From contig NZ_JH992959.1 of the NCBI RefSeq assembly GCF_000315445.1, positions 57,935-121,934 of the forward strand: 64,000 bases of DNA, read 5' to 3'. A model generated the notes under the pieces. The model did no database searches. It saw only the letters and a program-made list of their open reading frames with translations, and was not told where the DNA came from. Every line of letters starts with the position of its first letter. Position 1 is the stretch's first letter. A program made the position numbers and the translations under genes. This DNA comes from Alloiococcus otitis ATCC 51267. GTDB lineage: Bacteria > Bacillota > Bacilli > Lactobacillales > Carnobacteriaceae_A. Of this stretch, positions 46,970-56,832 are shown piece after piece.

Positions 46970-47260
46970 ATGGAAGAAATTTCGAGCAAAGATTTTTTGC
47001 AGCAATACAAAAAGGACCCCAAAATGAAGATTTTAGATGTCCGGACTGAGCAGGAATATAAAGATAGCCATATCCCAGGGGCTATTTCAAAACCCTTGGA
47101 CCAAATAGACACTTGCAACCTGGACAAGTCCCCTGACTACTATGTCATCTGCCGGAGCGGACGGCGGTCTAGCCTAGCCTGCCAACAGCTTCAAAGCCAA
47201 GGCTACCAGGTAAAAAATGTCCAAGGAGGGATGCTTGACTGGACTGGCCCAACCACATAA
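46970..47260 (+). CDS. Rhodanese-like sulfurtransferase
   Basis: A 96-residue single rhodanese domain. The active cysteine lies in VICRSGRRSSLA, and the DVRTEQEYKDSHIPGAI segment is the CH2A-type motif. It transfers sulfane sulfur, substrate unknown. It is one of the few plus-strand genes and ends before a strong bidirectional terminator. No clear AGGAGG is seen; AAAGTGGG precedes the ATG. Confidence 0.88.
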   Translation: MEEISSKDFLQQYKKDPKMKILDVRTEQEYKDSHIPGAISKPLDQIDTCNLDKSPDYYVICRSGRRSSLACQQLQSQGYQVKNVQGGMLDWTGPTT

Positions 47261-47304
47261 TACCTTGTAGGACTAAGCTTATCTCTTAAAAGCCTAAGCT
47301 GAGT

Positions 47305-47346
47305 AAAAAGCACCGAACTCGACACAAGTGAGTTCGGTGCTTTCTT
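47305..47346. terminator. Bidirectional terminator between rhodanese and sensor kinase genes
   Basis: A 14-bp perfect stem AAAGCACCGAACTC with GAGTTCGGTGCTTT, A/T runs on both sides; the genes converge on it. Confidence 0.9.
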
Positions 47347-48804
47347 TTATTCAATAATATCTCTTGGTTTATTTTGACGGAGTTCTTCTTCATGTTCTGG
47401 GCTATCTGGGAATTCAATGCTAAAAGTAGTTCCCTTGCCTTTTTTACTGCGAACATCAATCTTAGCCCCATGCAGGGCCACCAATTGTTGAACGATAGAC
47501 AGTCCTAAGCCGGATTCTCCATAAGAAGTGTTTTGCCGGGAAGTATCTGCCTTGTAATAGCGTTCCCAGATATTTTGGATTTCTTCTTGGGTCATGCCAA
47601 TCCCAGTGTCTTGGACATAGATTTTGGTCCCGTAATGACTTTTTTCTGCCCACACCCTAATTTTGCCGTGGTCGGTAAACTGGATGGCATTTTTGATCAA
47701 GTTGACCAGGATTTGTTTAAGCCGGTCGCCATCAGCCAAGACCGTCATCTCCCCCATATCCTGGATCAGCAAATTATTGTTTGCATCTTGAGCTAACTTG
47801 GTCATTTGATAGTTGATTTCTTCAAATATATCACTTAAGGGGATTTCTTTCTTATCAAGTTGGAAACGGTTGGACCGGATATTTTCATAATCCAGGTTCT
47901 CATTGACCAAGCGAATCAGTCGGGTCGTTTCCTTCCGCATGAGCTGGATGGAACGGAGCCGGTTAGACTCATCAATCACGCCGTACTCCAACCCTTCCAA
48001 AAGACCATTAATAGTAGTTAAGGGAGTCCGCATTTCATGAGCAGCATCCTGCATAAAGGACTTCCGTCGTTCTTCTTGCCGGCTTACTTCCTTCTGAGAC
48101 TGGTCCAAGGCTAAAATCATCTTATTGAAGTCTCTGCTTAAATTATCGAGTTCATCCCGGTCCGAGTGGTTGATCCGAACATCGTACTCACCCTGGGTTA
48201 CCTGCTTGGTCGCCTTGCGGAGCCGGTTGATCCGGTTAACCTGGTACCAAGATAGGAGAGCTGAGAGTATGATGGACACCACTGTGGCGATGAAAAAGGA
48301 GGTGAAAAACTGACTTTCCAAAGCTGATATCTCATCATCTACTATGGAAAAAGGAGCCATCACCGTTACAAAACCAGCATATTCCCCACTCTCCTGGATA
48401 AAATAAGGAACATAAGCCATCATGTATTCTTCATCCTCTTCTTGGTCAGTCGCCAAATCAACCAGGGAGGTTACTCTTTCCCCATTTTTTAAGTCATCGA
48501 TCTCTTCCGGAATAATCCGGTCTAAGACCTGGGAGCTTTGTTTTGGGTAGATAATCTGACCTTGGTCATCTACTACCACCAAGGAAACATTAAACCGGTC
48601 CAGCAATTCTTGCTCCCGGCTAAAGTCATTGTACTTGGAGATAGAGCTAACCACTTCTTCAGCATAGATAAAAAGGTCTTCCTGGGTGGAATCATAGGCT
48701 GACTCCCGGGTTAAGTGAAAGAAGGATAAGAGAGAAGTATACATTAAGACCAAGATGACAACCAAAAAGCCCAGCATTTGCTGGTAAAAATAAGGTAGCT
48801 TCAT
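47347..48804 (-). CDS. Sensor histidine kinase
   Basis: A 485-residue membrane kinase. Helices at about 9-29 and 168-187 bracket a 140-residue extracellular sensor domain. HAMP follows (RINRLRKATKQVTQGEYDV), then the HisKA box AAHEMRTPLTTING with His 256, and the ATPase with DNNLLIQD-like region, N box NLIKNAIQFTD, G1 DTGIGM and G2 GLGLSIVQQL. It is coded directly after its response regulator. The sensed signal is unknown; layout resembles CssS/LisK-type stress sensors. Confidence 0.9.
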   Translation of the reverse strand: MKLPYFYQQMLGFLVVILVLMYTSLLSFFHLTRESAYDSTQEDLFIYAEEVVSSISKYNDFSREQELLDRFNVSLVVVDDQGQIIYPKQSSQVLDRIIPEEIDDLKNGERVTSLVDLATDQEEDEEYMMAYVPYFIQESGEYAGFVTVMAPFSIVDDEISALESQFFTSFFIATVVSIILSALLSWYQVNRINRLRKATKQVTQGEYDVRINHSDRDELDNLSRDFNKMILALDQSQKEVSRQEERRKSFMQDAAHEMRTPLTTINGLLEGLEYGVIDESNRLRSIQLMRKETTRLIRLVNENLDYENIRSNRFQLDKKEIPLSDIFEEINYQMTKLAQDANNNLLIQDMGEMTVLADGDRLKQILVNLIKNAIQFTDHGKIRVWAEKSHYGTKIYVQDTGIGMTQEEIQNIWERYYKADTSRQNTSYGESGLGLSIVQQLVALHGAKIDVRSKKGKGTTFSIEFPDSPEHEEELRQNKPRDIIE

Positions 48805-48806
48805 GG

Positions 48807-49508
48807 CTAGTCACTATCCTTAGTATCGTCAAATTTATAACCTACGCCCCAAACAGTGTGAATGACTTGGGGGCCTTTTTCAACCAATTTTTGCCGCAAT
48901 TTTTTGATATGGGCATCAACGGTCCGTTCATCCCCAAAGTATTCATATTCCCATACCTGCTGCAATAATTGCTCCCTAGAAAAGACTTGCCGGGGCTTAC
49001 TTGCTAAGGTGTGGAGCAAGTCATACTCTTTCGGGGTCAAGTTATCCAACTTTTGCCCGTAGAGGGTCACTTCCCGGGTTGAAGAGTCCATCTTCAAGTG
49101 GTCTGTTTCAACTTCTAGGTTTTCTTGGTCACTAGGTGTCCGGCTAGCCCGGCGGTAAATGGACTTGATCCGGGCCACCAAAGTTAAGGGGCTAAAGGGT
49201 TTGGTTACATAGTCGTCTGCCCCTAACTCCAAGCCGATCACTTCATCGCTTTCCGTATTTTTGGCTGTCAGCATAAGAATCGGAACCTGTTCATCCACCT
49301 TGCGGATTTCCTTGCAAATACTGGTCCCATCCAAGCTCGGTAGCATAATGTCTAAAACGATCACGTCAAAGTCCTTGGGTTGGTTTAAATAGGTATCCAA
49401 TCCTTCTTGGCCGTCTTCAATAAAGGTAGCCTGCCAGTCTTCTTTTAGGAAAAACATCTCCAGCATTTCACTGACTGAACTATTATCTTCTACCATTAAT
49501 ATCTTCAT
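48807..49508 (-). CDS. OmpR-family response regulator
   Basis: A 233-residue regulator with a receiver domain (acidic pocket VEDN, phosphoacceptor Asp 53 in VIVLDIMLP, Lys in DYVTKPF) and a winged-helix domain (LTPKEYDLLHTLASKP, FGDERTVDAHIKKLRQKL). ATG 49508 follows GAGGGTG; an upstream start 15 bases earlier would cover it. Two bases separate it from the kinase gene. Confidence 0.92.
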   Translation of the reverse strand: MKILMVEDNSSVSEMLEMFFLKEDWQATFIEDGQEGLDTYLNQPKDFDVIVLDIMLPSLDGTSICKEIRKVDEQVPILMLTAKNTESDEVIGLELGADDYVTKPFSPLTLVARIKSIYRRASRTPSDQENLEVETDHLKMDSSTREVTLYGQKLDNLTPKEYDLLHTLASKPRQVFSREQLLQQVWEYEYFGDERTVDAHIKKLRQKLVEKGPQVIHTVWGVGYKFDDTKDSD

Positions 49509-49641
49509 AGTTTTCACCCTCACTCATAGATTCACCCCTTATTTTAACGTAAATCTTTGAAAAATCTATGAAGGAAAGAAAAAAAGCATCCAGGCTACAT
49601 CTCGCTAAACTAGCCAACCCCTTCAAGAGTTATGGTGCAAA

Positions 49642-49995
49642 CTATTTCTTAGCCAGTTCTTTGAGTAGATCCACCTCTTCTTTTTTGTTTTTTAAAAACT
49701 GAATATTGTCGACATTTAATTCAACTACATACCTGACTTCCTTGTCCTTGGTCTCGTAAGACCGGGACTGGAGCCGACCTTCTAGGGCAACTTGATCCCC
49801 TTTCTTGCAATACTGTTCCAGTAATTCAGCCTTCCTCCCCCAGGCCACAAAAGGGATGAAGTCAGCCGTCTGCTTGCCTGAAGACTTGGTCAGTCGGTTG
49901 ATAGCCAAAACATTGTTGATAACCCGACTGCCGCTTTCCAAATTATGCAAACTCAGGTCCCTAACAATTCGTCCAATTAATATGCATCGATTCAT
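49642..49995 (-). CDS. ssb: Single-stranded DNA-binding protein, short form
   Basis: A 117-residue OB-fold protein: MNRCILIGRIVRDLSL, then ADFIPFVAWGRKAELLEQYC and GDQVALEGRLQSRSY. It stops shortly after the OB fold with LLKELAKK and has no acidic DDDxPF tip, so the usual docking of partner proteins would be missing. This suits a secondary SSB (SsbB-like, competence or mobile-element type), not the replicative one. ATG 49995 is better spaced from GAGAGG than the ATG six bases upstream. Confidence 0.88.
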   Translation of the reverse strand: MNRCILIGRIVRDLSLHNLESGSRVINNVLAINRLTKSSGKQTADFIPFVAWGRKAELLEQYCKKGDQVALEGRLQSRSYETKDKEVRYVVELNVDNIQFLKNKKEEVDLLKELAKK

Positions 49996-50084
49996 TTCCA
50001 TTATCCTCTCAATTTTTTAAAGCAAGACGCACTTGCTCCTAACTATATATACGCAAAAAAGGACGAAAATCATTTTTTTAAATA

Positions 50085-50117
50085 AAAAAACGGCTCATTT
50101 CCTAGCGAAATAAGCCG
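50085..50117 (-). terminator. Terminator after epuA
   Basis: Stem CGGCTCATTTC with GAAATAAGCCG (50091-50101, 50107-50117), one mismatch, seven T on the minus strand. Confidence 0.85.
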
Positions 50118-50158
50118 CATTTTTCGTATGGATTTGGAGGACATGGTCAAGGGGCCAG

Positions 50159-50350
50159 CTAGCTGACAAAATAAGCAAAAATCTGCTGCCAAACTTGAGG
50201 GTTCAAAACATCCAGTGGGTTGCCCCCATCCCCTATTAAACTATAGCCTAACATAGCCCCGACTAAGAAGGTAATGGCAATCACGAGAACGACAATTAAG
50301 ACCTTCAATAAAAAATAGAGTATATCCTGAATAATTTCAATGAAATCCAT
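50159..50350 (-). CDS. epuA: EpuA-like small membrane protein
   Basis: A 63-residue protein with one hydrophobic helix (LLKVLIVVLVIAITFLVGAM) and the ending GNPLDVLNPQVWQQIF that marks the EpuA family, often labelled RNA polymerase beta subunit accessory. In Lactobacillales it lies just after murA, as here. The precise role is unsettled. Confidence 0.85.
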   Translation of the reverse strand: MDFIEIIQDILYFLLKVLIVVLVIAITFLVGAMLGYSLIGDGGNPLDVLNPQVWQQIFAYFVS

Positions 50351-50493
50351 CTTCGCACCTCAATTATTGACCTTGTCTGTAAATACCCTTTAATCATAAC
50401 TTAAAAGGTCAGAAAATAGCAAGAAGTATGTTAAAAATCCACAAGGTTATCCTTTATTAAAGTTAACATTTCAAGCCCATACACCCTGTAAAG

Positions 50494-50529
50494 GAAAAGC
50501 CCCTTGAAAAGTTTCATCTCAAGGGGCCT
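50494..50529 (-). terminator. Terminator after murA
   Basis: Stem AGCCCCTTGA with TCAAGGGGCCT around an 11-base loop, followed by TTTTCC on the minus strand. epuA beyond it may depend on readthrough. Confidence 0.7.
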
Positions 50530-50559
50530 AACTCTTATCAATATGTCTTTAATTCTTCC

Positions 50560-51870
50560 TTATTTGCCCTTCTTGAGGCTAGCTTCCTGGTCAACTTGAA
50601 TTTCCTCGTCAATCCGTTCAATGGAAGCACCTAATTGCTGTAATTTTTCGTGGAATTTGTAGTAGCCCCGGTCTAAGTGGTTAAGGTTAGTTACCTTAGT
50701 GACGCCATAAGCTACTAAACCAGCAATAATCAAGGAAGCCGAAGCCCGCAAGTCACTGGACTGGACTCTGGCACCTTGGAGTTTTCTGCCCCCCTCGATA
50801 ATAAGAGACTGGCCATCGACGGTAAATTGTGCATCCATTTTACGGAGTTCTTCCATGTGCATGAAGCGGTTCTCGAAAACCGTTTCTCGCATGATGCTTC
50901 TTCCCTCAGCCAAGGTTTGGGCAACTGTCATCGGTGATTGCATATCAGTTGGGAAGCCAGGATAAGGCAGGGTTTTAACATCTGTTGCCTGTAAGGTCTC
51001 TGGTCCCATGACCCGAAGGCCGGTTGTTTCTTCTTCAAATTGAACGCCCATTTCACTTAACTTAGAAATTAAGGGGCGGTTGTGTTCCACAATACAGTCT
51101 TCAATCAAGACATTCCCTTGGGTGACACCAGCTGCTACCATAAAGGTACCACTTTCAATCCGGTCGGCAATAATGGAGTGGTCGCAAGCCTCTAGCTTGT
51201 CCACCCCTTCAATTCTCATGGTGTTGGTTCCAGCTCCGTAAATACGGGCCCCCATCTTGTTCAAGTAGTTGGCAAGGTCAACAATTTCAGGTTCTCGAGC
51301 TGCATTCTCGATAACTGTTGTCCCTTTTGCCCGGGTGGCAGCCATCAAAATATTTTGCGTAGCGCCAACACTTGGGAAGTCAAGGTAAATGTTAGCGCCG
51401 TCCAATTCATCTTGAACTTTAGCAATCACATAACCGCCTTCGACTTCCACATCGACCCCCATAGCCCGGAAGCCTTTTAAATGCAAGTCGATAGGACGAG
51501 TCCCAATCGCACAGCCACCTGGAAGTGCCACCTTGGCGTATCCATTGCGGGCTAGTAAGGGACCCATGACAATGATGGAAGCCCGCATCTTGCTCATAAA
51601 TTCATAAGGGGTATTGGAGTTCAGGTCTCCTGTAGCATCCAATACGATTTCGTTGTTGTCTTCATCAAAGTCAATGTCAACATTTAAGTAGCGTAGAACT
51701 TCTTGCATCGTATAAATATCAGATAATAAGGGGACATTGGACAGGTGACTTTTCCCATCTTCTGGTAAAAGACTGGCAGCCAGGATAGGAAGGGCAGCAT
51801 TCTTAGCCCCTTCTACCTTTACCGTGCCTTCAAGTCGATTGTCTCCCCCTTGAATGACGATTGTGTCCAT
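50560..51870 (-). CDS. murA: UDP-N-acetylglucosamine 1-carboxyvinyltransferase
   Basis: A 436-residue enzyme that starts peptidoglycan precursor synthesis by adding enolpyruvate to UDP-GlcNAc. [13 protein letters not shown] near the start and the active-site cysteine in [17 protein letters not shown] (the fosfomycin target) are intact. It follows a DUF1146 gene and precedes epuA, the normal Firmicutes setting. Confidence 0.96.
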   Translation of the reverse strand: MDTIVIQGGDNRLEGTVKVEGAKNAALPILAASLLPEDGKSHLSNVPLLSDIYTMQEVLRYLNVDIDFDEDNNEIVLDATGDLNSNTPYEFMSKMRASIIVMGPLLARNGYAKVALPGGCAIGTRPIDLHLKGFRAMGVDVEVEGGYVIAKVQDELDGANIYLDFPSVGATQNILMAATRAKGTTVIENAAREPEIVDLANYLNKMGARIYGAGTNTMRIEGVDKLEACDHSIIADRIESGTFMVAAGVTQGNVLIEDCIVEHNRPLISKLSEMGVQFEEETTGLRVMGPETLQATDVKTLPYPGFPTDMQSPMTVAQTLAEGRSIMRETVFENRFMHMEELRKMDAQFTVDGQSLIIEGGRKLQGARVQSSDLRASASLIIAGLVAYGVTKVTNLNHLDRGYYKFHEKLQQLGASIERIDEEIQVDQEASLKKGK

Positions 51871-52023
51871 ACTCTATACTTCCTCCAATTTAATAGCCAT
51901 ACTTTTATAAACTTTGTTTTTTATTTGACAGCAATTATCAAAATTGGTGTCAAACTTACTATAATTATAACATATCTATTTCGTTATGGAAATTATATGT
52001 CAAAAGCTGTTAAAGCTTTGACA

Positions 52024-52254
52024 CTAGAATAAGGCTCCGATTGACTGGGCTGTGAAAATGATTTCCAGGACAAAAAGGCTGACATTATAACCAATAGCGA
52101 TGGAAATGAGCATAAAGAGTAAACGGGCTTGGGGGATGTGGTGCTTTTTGATCCAGCCACTGGTTAACAATGACTGCATGGCCCAAAAGGTTAAGACAAT
52201 AAATATCAAATGGGAAATAATGGCAATAACAGCCTGTCCATCGACATAAACCAT
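52024..52254 (-). CDS. DUF1146 family membrane protein
   Basis: A 76-residue protein with two hydrophobic helices (AIISHLIFIVLTFWAM and LLFMLISIAIGYNVSLFVLE). The family (YwzB-like) has no known function and is usually found just upstream of murA, as here. No other motifs. Confidence 0.85.
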   Translation of the reverse strand: MVYVDGQAVIAIISHLIFIVLTFWAMQSLLTSGWIKKHHIPQARLLFMLISIAIGYNVSLFVLEIIFTAQSIGALF

Positions 52255-52322
52255 GCTAAGACTCCTCTCTAATATTCCTTTCCTAGCCTAGGTCAAACGT
52301 GGTGCAATATCTTCAGGCCAGG

Positions 52323-52362
52323 CTAAAAAATAAAGGGCTAAGGCGAGGCCTCAACCCTTTTA
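52323..52362 (-). terminator. Terminator after upp
   Basis: Stem AAGGG..AGGC with GCCT..CCCTT plus one mismatch, TTTATTTTTTAG on the minus strand. Confidence 0.75.
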
Positions 52363-52369
52363 GACCATC

Positions 52370-52999
52370 TTATAATGTACCAAATAGACGGTCGCCTGCA
52401 TCACCTAAACCAGGTTCAATGTAAGCATTGTCATTTAATTTGTCATCCACAGCAGCTGTAAAAATATCAACGTCTGGGTGTTCGGCCTGTAGTTCTTTAA
52501 TGCCTTCTGGTGCAGCGACCAAGACCACCAATTTGATATCCTTACCACCCCGACTTTTCAAGGCCTCGATAGTGGCAATAGCTGACCCACCAGTTGCTAA
52601 CATGGGGTCAACAACTAGGAGCTGTCTACTTGCAATGTCTTGGGGCATCTTACAGAAGTATTCCACCGGTTTTTTGCTTTCTTCATCCCGGTAAACCCCC
52701 ATGTGGCCTACCTTGGCAGCGGGAATCAAGTCTAACATCCCGTCTACCATCCCTAGGCCAGCTCTTAAAATAGGGACAATGACCACTTTCTTACCTGCCA
52801 AGCGTTTTTGGGTGGTCTTGGCAAGCGGGGTTTCAATTTCGACATCTTCAAGGGGCATCTGTCTGGAAACCTCATAAGCCATCAAACGGGCAATTTCGTT
52901 GACAACTTCTCTAAAAATCTTCGTTCCGGTTTCCTTGTCACGGATAATGGTGAGTTTGTGCTGGATAAGGGGGTGGTCTAAGATATGAACATTTGCCAT
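52370..52999 (-). CDS. upp: Uracil phosphoribosyltransferase
   Basis: A 209-residue salvage enzyme making UMP from uracil and PRPP. The PRPP loop [14 protein letters not shown] and the uracil loop near the end ([19 protein letters not shown]) are standard. It lies 50 bases after the tsaC gene; in Firmicutes glyA often lies between, but not here. Confidence 0.97.
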   Translation of the reverse strand: MANVHILDHPLIQHKLTIIRDKETGTKIFREVVNEIARLMAYEVSRQMPLEDVEIETPLAKTTQKRLAGKKVVIVPILRAGLGMVDGMLDLIPAAKVGHMGVYRDEESKKPVEYFCKMPQDIASRQLLVVDPMLATGGSAIATIEALKSRGGKDIKLVVLVAAPEGIKELQAEHPDVDIFTAAVDDKLNDNAYIEPGLGDAGDRLFGTL

Positions 53000-53049
53000 T
53001 GCTAAGCTCCTTTTTTATCTGGTCTGCCCTATAGGCAAGTGGTGGATGG

Positions 53050-54048
53050 TTATTGACTAGCTGCTTTTTCCAGTCGGTTCATATAGGCCCAACCAAGTCC
53101 ACTCTTGGCATAAGACTGGGCTAGGATAAGGGTAACAGGCGAGTCATCAAAATACCGCAAGCCCTTGTAGAGAACTTGACAAGCCCGGTCCACATCCTTA
53201 GGGCCTCCTAAGGAAAAGACATCGTAAACTTGGTTACCGTAATTTTCAATAATATCATCGCTAGCTAGAATACCAATTTTTTCACCAGATTTCAAGCACT
53301 TATCAATCGCCTCTGTCCAATTATTGTCCACAATGTAGACAGGCTGGTCAGGGGAATAGTGCCGGTACTTCATACCTGGTGCTTTTGGTCCCTTGTCACC
53401 TGACTTGGACTGGGTCTTGTCTTGGACAGGTCCAATAACCCGCTCAATATCTTCTCGGGCCAGGCCACCTGGTCGTAAGATGGCAGGCTGGTCTGGATTG
53501 GTAAAATCAACCACCGTCGACTCCAAGCCAAGGCCAGTTGGTCCCCCATCAAGGACCCCGGCGATCCGGCCCGACAAGTCATGCCAAACATGGTCAGCTG
53601 AAGTTGGGCTGGGCCGGCCCGACAGGTTAGCTGAAGGGGCAGCCAAAGCTAAGCCAGACACCTTGAGTAAGTCCCTAGCAAGAGGGTGGCTGGGCATCCG
53701 GATCCCAATAGAGTCCTGGCCAGACGTGACCGTGGGCGCTGCTGTCTCCTGGTCATGGTTTAAGATAATAGTTAAGGGACCTGGCCAAAAGGCATTAAGC
53801 AAGTCCTGAGCCCGACTTGGTATCCTTGAGCTAAAGTCATAGACCTGGTCTACAGAGTAAATATGGACAATAAGGGGGTTGTCACTGGGACGTCCTTTTG
53901 CCTGGTAAATTTTTTGGACAGCCTGGTCGTTTTTGGCATCTGCTCCCAGGCCGTAGACAGTCTCTGTAGGGAAAGCCACTAGCTCGCCCTCTTCCAGTAG
54001 TGTCACTGCCTTGTCCAATTCTTCAGGCTTTATCCACAAGCTTTCCAC
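53050..54048 (-). CDS. Threonylcarbamoyl-AMP synthase (Sua5/YwlC type)
   Basis: A 332-residue enzyme making threonylcarbamoyl-AMP for the t6A modification at position 37 of ANN-decoding tRNAs. The YrdC domain shows LVAFPTETVYGLGADA, AKGRPSDNPLIVHI and PSANLSGRPSPTSA. The C-terminal Sua5 domain (APGMKYRHYSPDQPVYIV onward) marks the long YwlC form rather than TsaC. It follows prmC, as in Bacillus, and a DnaA-box cluster lies between them. Confidence 0.93.
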   Translation of the reverse strand: MESLWIKPEELDKAVTLLEEGELVAFPTETVYGLGADAKNDQAVQKIYQAKGRPSDNPLIVHIYSVDQVYDFSSRIPSRAQDLLNAFWPGPLTIILNHDQETAAPTVTSGQDSIGIRMPSHPLARDLLKVSGLALAAPSANLSGRPSPTSADHVWHDLSGRIAGVLDGGPTGLGLESTVVDFTNPDQPAILRPGGLAREDIERVIGPVQDKTQSKSGDKGPKAPGMKYRHYSPDQPVYIVDNNWTEAIDKCLKSGEKIGILASDDIIENYGNQVYDVFSLGGPKDVDRACQVLYKGLRYFDDSPVTLILAQSYAKSGLGWAYMNRLEKAASQ

Positions 54049-54277
54049 ACTTTTTCACATCCTTCCACATTCTTATACACATTATTGTTAAAGTTATCCA
54101 CAGATCTCTTTTACTAAATAGACAAAATCCGTCTAAAGCTTGTTGTGATACGGTTTTACTAGCCACTGTCCATCCTGTCAATCTTGTTCACAAGTGTGCA
54201 CAAGTTAGACAAGAACTGACACTAAGCGGTCCAATCCAGCTAAGTCTGTCCAAGTTTTTACAGCGGCCTGTGGATAA
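54030..54277. promoter_or_regulatory. Cluster of four DnaA boxes
   Basis: TTATCCACA at 54030-54038 and 54094-54102, TTATACACA at 54073-54081 (all plus strand), and TGTGGATAA, the same box in reverse, at 54269-54277. All four fit TTATNCACA within 248 bases, with near matches between them. The set spans the start of the Sua5 gene, the intergenic gap and the end of prmC. Likely DnaA-binding site, not an origin, as no AT-rich unwinding region or dnaA/dnaN neighbours are present. Confidence 0.6.
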
Positions 54278-55044
54278 GTTTCCTGGGCCAAGTGAGAAAC
54301 CGCCTGGCCCTGCTTATAGCCTATTTCCAGCAAAATCATAAACTTGTCTGATACAAGTGATTTGGACTGGGTCAAGATTTTCTGGTAAGCGGCCAAGCCA
54401 TCCTGGTCAGCAAAGAGGGCTAATTTGGGTTCGTACTTCCTAACCGACTCGTCCATTTCACCCCACTCCTCCTTGGCAATATAGGGTGGGTTGGACACGA
54501 TAAGGTCAAAGTGAATGTCCTGGTCTAGCAAGGGGGCCAAAAAGTCGCCTTGGACCAAGTGAACCTGAGCCCCTAAGTTCTGGGCATTTTCCCGGGCCAG
54601 GTCTAGGACTTGGTCTGAAATATCGGTCAAGTAAACTTGGTCTTGGGGTCGTCTAAGCTTATGAGAAATGCCAATGACTCCTGTCCCGGTCCCTACATCC
54701 ACCAGCTTGAGAGGGTTAGGAGATAACTTGTCGATATAGCTGGCAAACCAGGCTTCTGTTTCTGGCCTGGGGATTAAGGCAGCCGGATTCACTTTAAACT
54801 TGTGACCGTCAAACCACTCATGGCCTACGATATACTGGGCTGGGTAGTGGCAGCTGGCCAGCTTGACCTGCTTGGTATAGTCTTGTCGGTCCCCTGCAGG
54901 CATGGGGTCTTTCGCCTTGACTAGCAAGTCTGTTGGGCTAAGGTCTAGCCCTTCCCGCATCAACCACTTGGCCACATGGGGCTCCACACCCCGGTCAGCC
55001 AAAAAAGAAGAAGCCCATTGGAGGACTTCTGAATAGCTTGGCAT
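54205..55044 (-). CDS. prmC: Release factor glutamine methyltransferase
   Basis: A 279-residue enzyme that methylates the GGQ glutamine of release factors. The SAM loop is VDVGTGTGVIGIS and the catalytic motif NPPY is in IVSNPPYIAKEEW. ATG 55044 comes right after the prfA stop (TAATATG) with AAGGTG upstream; an earlier ATG inside prfA is less well placed. It is directly downstream of its substrate gene prfA. Confidence 0.93.
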   Translation of the reverse strand: MPSYSEVLQWASSFLADRGVEPHVAKWLMREGLDLSPTDLLVKAKDPMPAGDRQDYTKQVKLASCHYPAQYIVGHEWFDGHKFKVNPAALIPRPETEAWFASYIDKLSPNPLKLVDVGTGTGVIGISHKLRRPQDQVYLTDISDQVLDLARENAQNLGAQVHLVQGDFLAPLLDQDIHFDLIVSNPPYIAKEEWGEMDESVRKYEPKLALFADQDGLAAYQKILTQSKSLVSDKFMILLEIGYKQGQAVSHLAQETYPQAAVKTWTDLAGLDRLVSVLV

Positions 55045-55045
55045 A

Positions 55046-56146
55046 TTAGACACCTTCATTGCTTAACTGCTCCAATTTCTCGGTCTGTTCCCATACGATT
55101 AATTCATCAATAATTTGACCGAGGTCGCCATCCAAAATTTGGTCTAATTTTTGCAGGGTTAAGTTGATCCGGTGGTCAGTCACCCGGCTTTGGGGGAAGT
55201 TATAGGTCCGGATCCGTTCAGACCGGTCGCCAGTTCCAACAGCTGACTTCCGTTCAGCGTCAAATTCAGCTTGTTGCTCAGACTGAATCTTGTCATATAC
55301 CCTAGACCGCAAGACCTTCATGGCTTTCTCCCGGTTTTTTAGTTGGGACCGCTCATCCTGCATGGCCACTACGATTCCAGTGGGCTCATGGGTCAAGCGG
55401 ACTGCAGAAGCGGTCTTGTTAACGTGCTGGCCACCAGCTCCAGAAGCGTGGTAGATATCTGTCCGAATATCATTGGGATCAATGTCAATTTCCACATCTT
55501 CTGCTTCCGGCATGACGACAACAGTTGCGGTTGAGGTGTGGATCCGGCCTTGGGATTCAGTCTCAGGAACTCGTTGAACCCGGTGGGCCCCATTTTCAAA
55601 CTTCAATTTAGAGTAGACATTGTTGCCGTCAATGGAGAAAATAATTTCTTTAAAGCCCCCTACTCCACTTGTGTTAGAGTCTAGGACTTCGACCCTCCAG
55701 CCTTGGTTTTCGGCATACTTGCGGTACATTTCAAACAAGTCGCCAGCAAATAGTTGGGCTTCATCTCCACCAGCAGCTCCTCTGATTTCCATGATGATAT
55801 TGCGTTCATCGTTTTCATCCTTGGGTAAGAGGAGGATGGTCAGCTTGTCTTCCAGTTCATCCTGCTCTGACTTCAAGTCTGATAGCTCTTCTTTGGCAAG
55901 GTCTGCCATTTCTTTGTCTAAGTCGCTATCAGATAGCATGTTCTCGGTCTCTTGGATTCCCTCTTTGACCTCTTTATACCGACCGTAAACTTGAACGGTT
56001 TCCCTTAAGTCTGCTTCTTCCTTGCTCAACTTCATAAAGCGATCGGTATCATTAATGACTTGTGGATCACTGAGGAGTTCATTTAATTCTTCATATCTCG
56101 CATCGACTGCTTCCAGTCGGTCAAATATACTCGTCTGGTCACTCAT
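55046..56146 (-). CDS. prfA: Peptide chain release factor 1
   Basis: A 366-residue factor that ends translation at UAA and UAG. GGQ lies in [16 protein letters not shown]. The usual start [14 protein letters not shown] at 56146 overlaps the end of tdk by eight bases (ATGAGTGA), indicating coupling; a longer frame upstream would run deep into tdk. Order tdk-prfA-prmC-sua5 is conserved in Firmicutes. Confidence 0.96.
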   Translation of the reverse strand: MSDQTSIFDRLEAVDARYEELNELLSDPQVINDTDRFMKLSKEEADLRETVQVYGRYKEVKEGIQETENMLSDSDLDKEMADLAKEELSDLKSEQDELEDKLTILLLPKDENDERNIIMEIRGAAGGDEAQLFAGDLFEMYRKYAENQGWRVEVLDSNTSGVGGFKEIIFSIDGNNVYSKLKFENGAHRVQRVPETESQGRIHTSTATVVVMPEAEDVEIDIDPNDIRTDIYHASGAGGQHVNKTASAVRLTHEPTGIVVAMQDERSQLKNREKAMKVLRSRVYDKIQSEQQAEFDAERKSAVGTGDRSERIRTYNFPQSRVTDHRINLTLQKLDQILDGDLGQIIDELIVWEQTEKLEQLSNEGV

Positions 56147-56735
56147 TGATAATCTTCCCTTCACTGTCCAATGGCGGGTTAAAGTAGTGCTTGCGGCAAA
56201 CCGGGTAATAGGATTCATTGCCGCCTATTTGAATCTGGTCTCCTTGTCGGACTGGTTTGCCTTCAGCAATCCGCATATTCATGGTGGCCTTTTTCCCACA
56301 AAACCAACAAATAGTCTTCATCTCTTCAATCTTCTCAGCTAAAAGCAGGAGGTACTTGGACCCTTCAAACAAGTCATTGCGAAAATCATTTTTCAGGCCA
56401 AAAGCCATAACAGGAATGTCCAAGTCGTCGCAAATCCGGGCTAGTTGATAAACGTGTTCCTTGGTCAAAAATTGCGCCTCATCAATCAAAACACAAGAAA
56501 TTTTATCTTCGATATTTTTCACTGCTTCAAAGATATTGGTGTCTTGGTTAATGACCGTGGCATCCCGGTTCATCCCAATACGAGAGGCAATTTTCCCAAT
56601 CTCTTCCCGGTCATCCATGCCCGAGGTAAAGAGGGCCACCTTTTTATTTTGTTCTTCATAATTGTAGGCTACTTTTAGAATTTCAATTGACTTACCCGAA
56701 TTCATAGCCCCATACCGGTAGTAAAGTTGTGCCAT
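56139..56735 (-). CDS. tdk: Thymidine kinase
   Basis: A 198-residue type II thymidine kinase for salvage of thymidine. The P-loop is [12 protein letters not shown], the Walker [12 protein letters not shown], and the zinc site CWFCGKKA with CRKHY. AGGAG lies eight bases before ATG 56735. First gene of the tdk-prfA-prmC-sua5-upp run; a TATAAT box is at 56771-56776. Confidence 0.95.
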   Translation of the reverse strand: MAQLYYRYGAMNSGKSIEILKVAYNYEEQNKKVALFTSGMDDREEIGKIASRIGMNRDATVINQDTNIFEAVKNIEDKISCVLIDEAQFLTKEHVYQLARICDDLDIPVMAFGLKNDFRNDLFEGSKYLLLLAEKIEEMKTICWFCGKKATMNMRIAEGKPVRQGDQIQIGGNESYYPVCRKHYFNPPLDSEGKIINE

Positions 56736-56770
56736 AAACCTCACTCCTACTTTCTTAAAAGTCCTTATAA

Positions 56771-56776
56771 ATTATA
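56771..56776 (-). promoter_or_regulatory. -10 element upstream of tdk
   Basis: TATAAT in CGTTATAATTT on the minus strand, 36 bases before the ATG; TAGACT lies 17 bases further up as a weak -35. Confidence 0.5.
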
Positions 56777-56832
56777 ACGAAGATTGGCCCGCAAGTCTAT
56801 CACTTGCCTTCATCTTCATATACAGTAAAACT

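Noticed and set aside
53393..53809. 138-codon plus-strand frame inside the Sua5/YwlC gene
   Set aside because: It is the complement of a well-supported conserved gene and has no ribosome site.
54030..54277. Chromosomal replication origin
   Set aside because: DnaA boxes are present, but there is no dnaA/dnaN/rnpA context or AT-rich unwinding tract; a DnaA-binding cluster is more likely.
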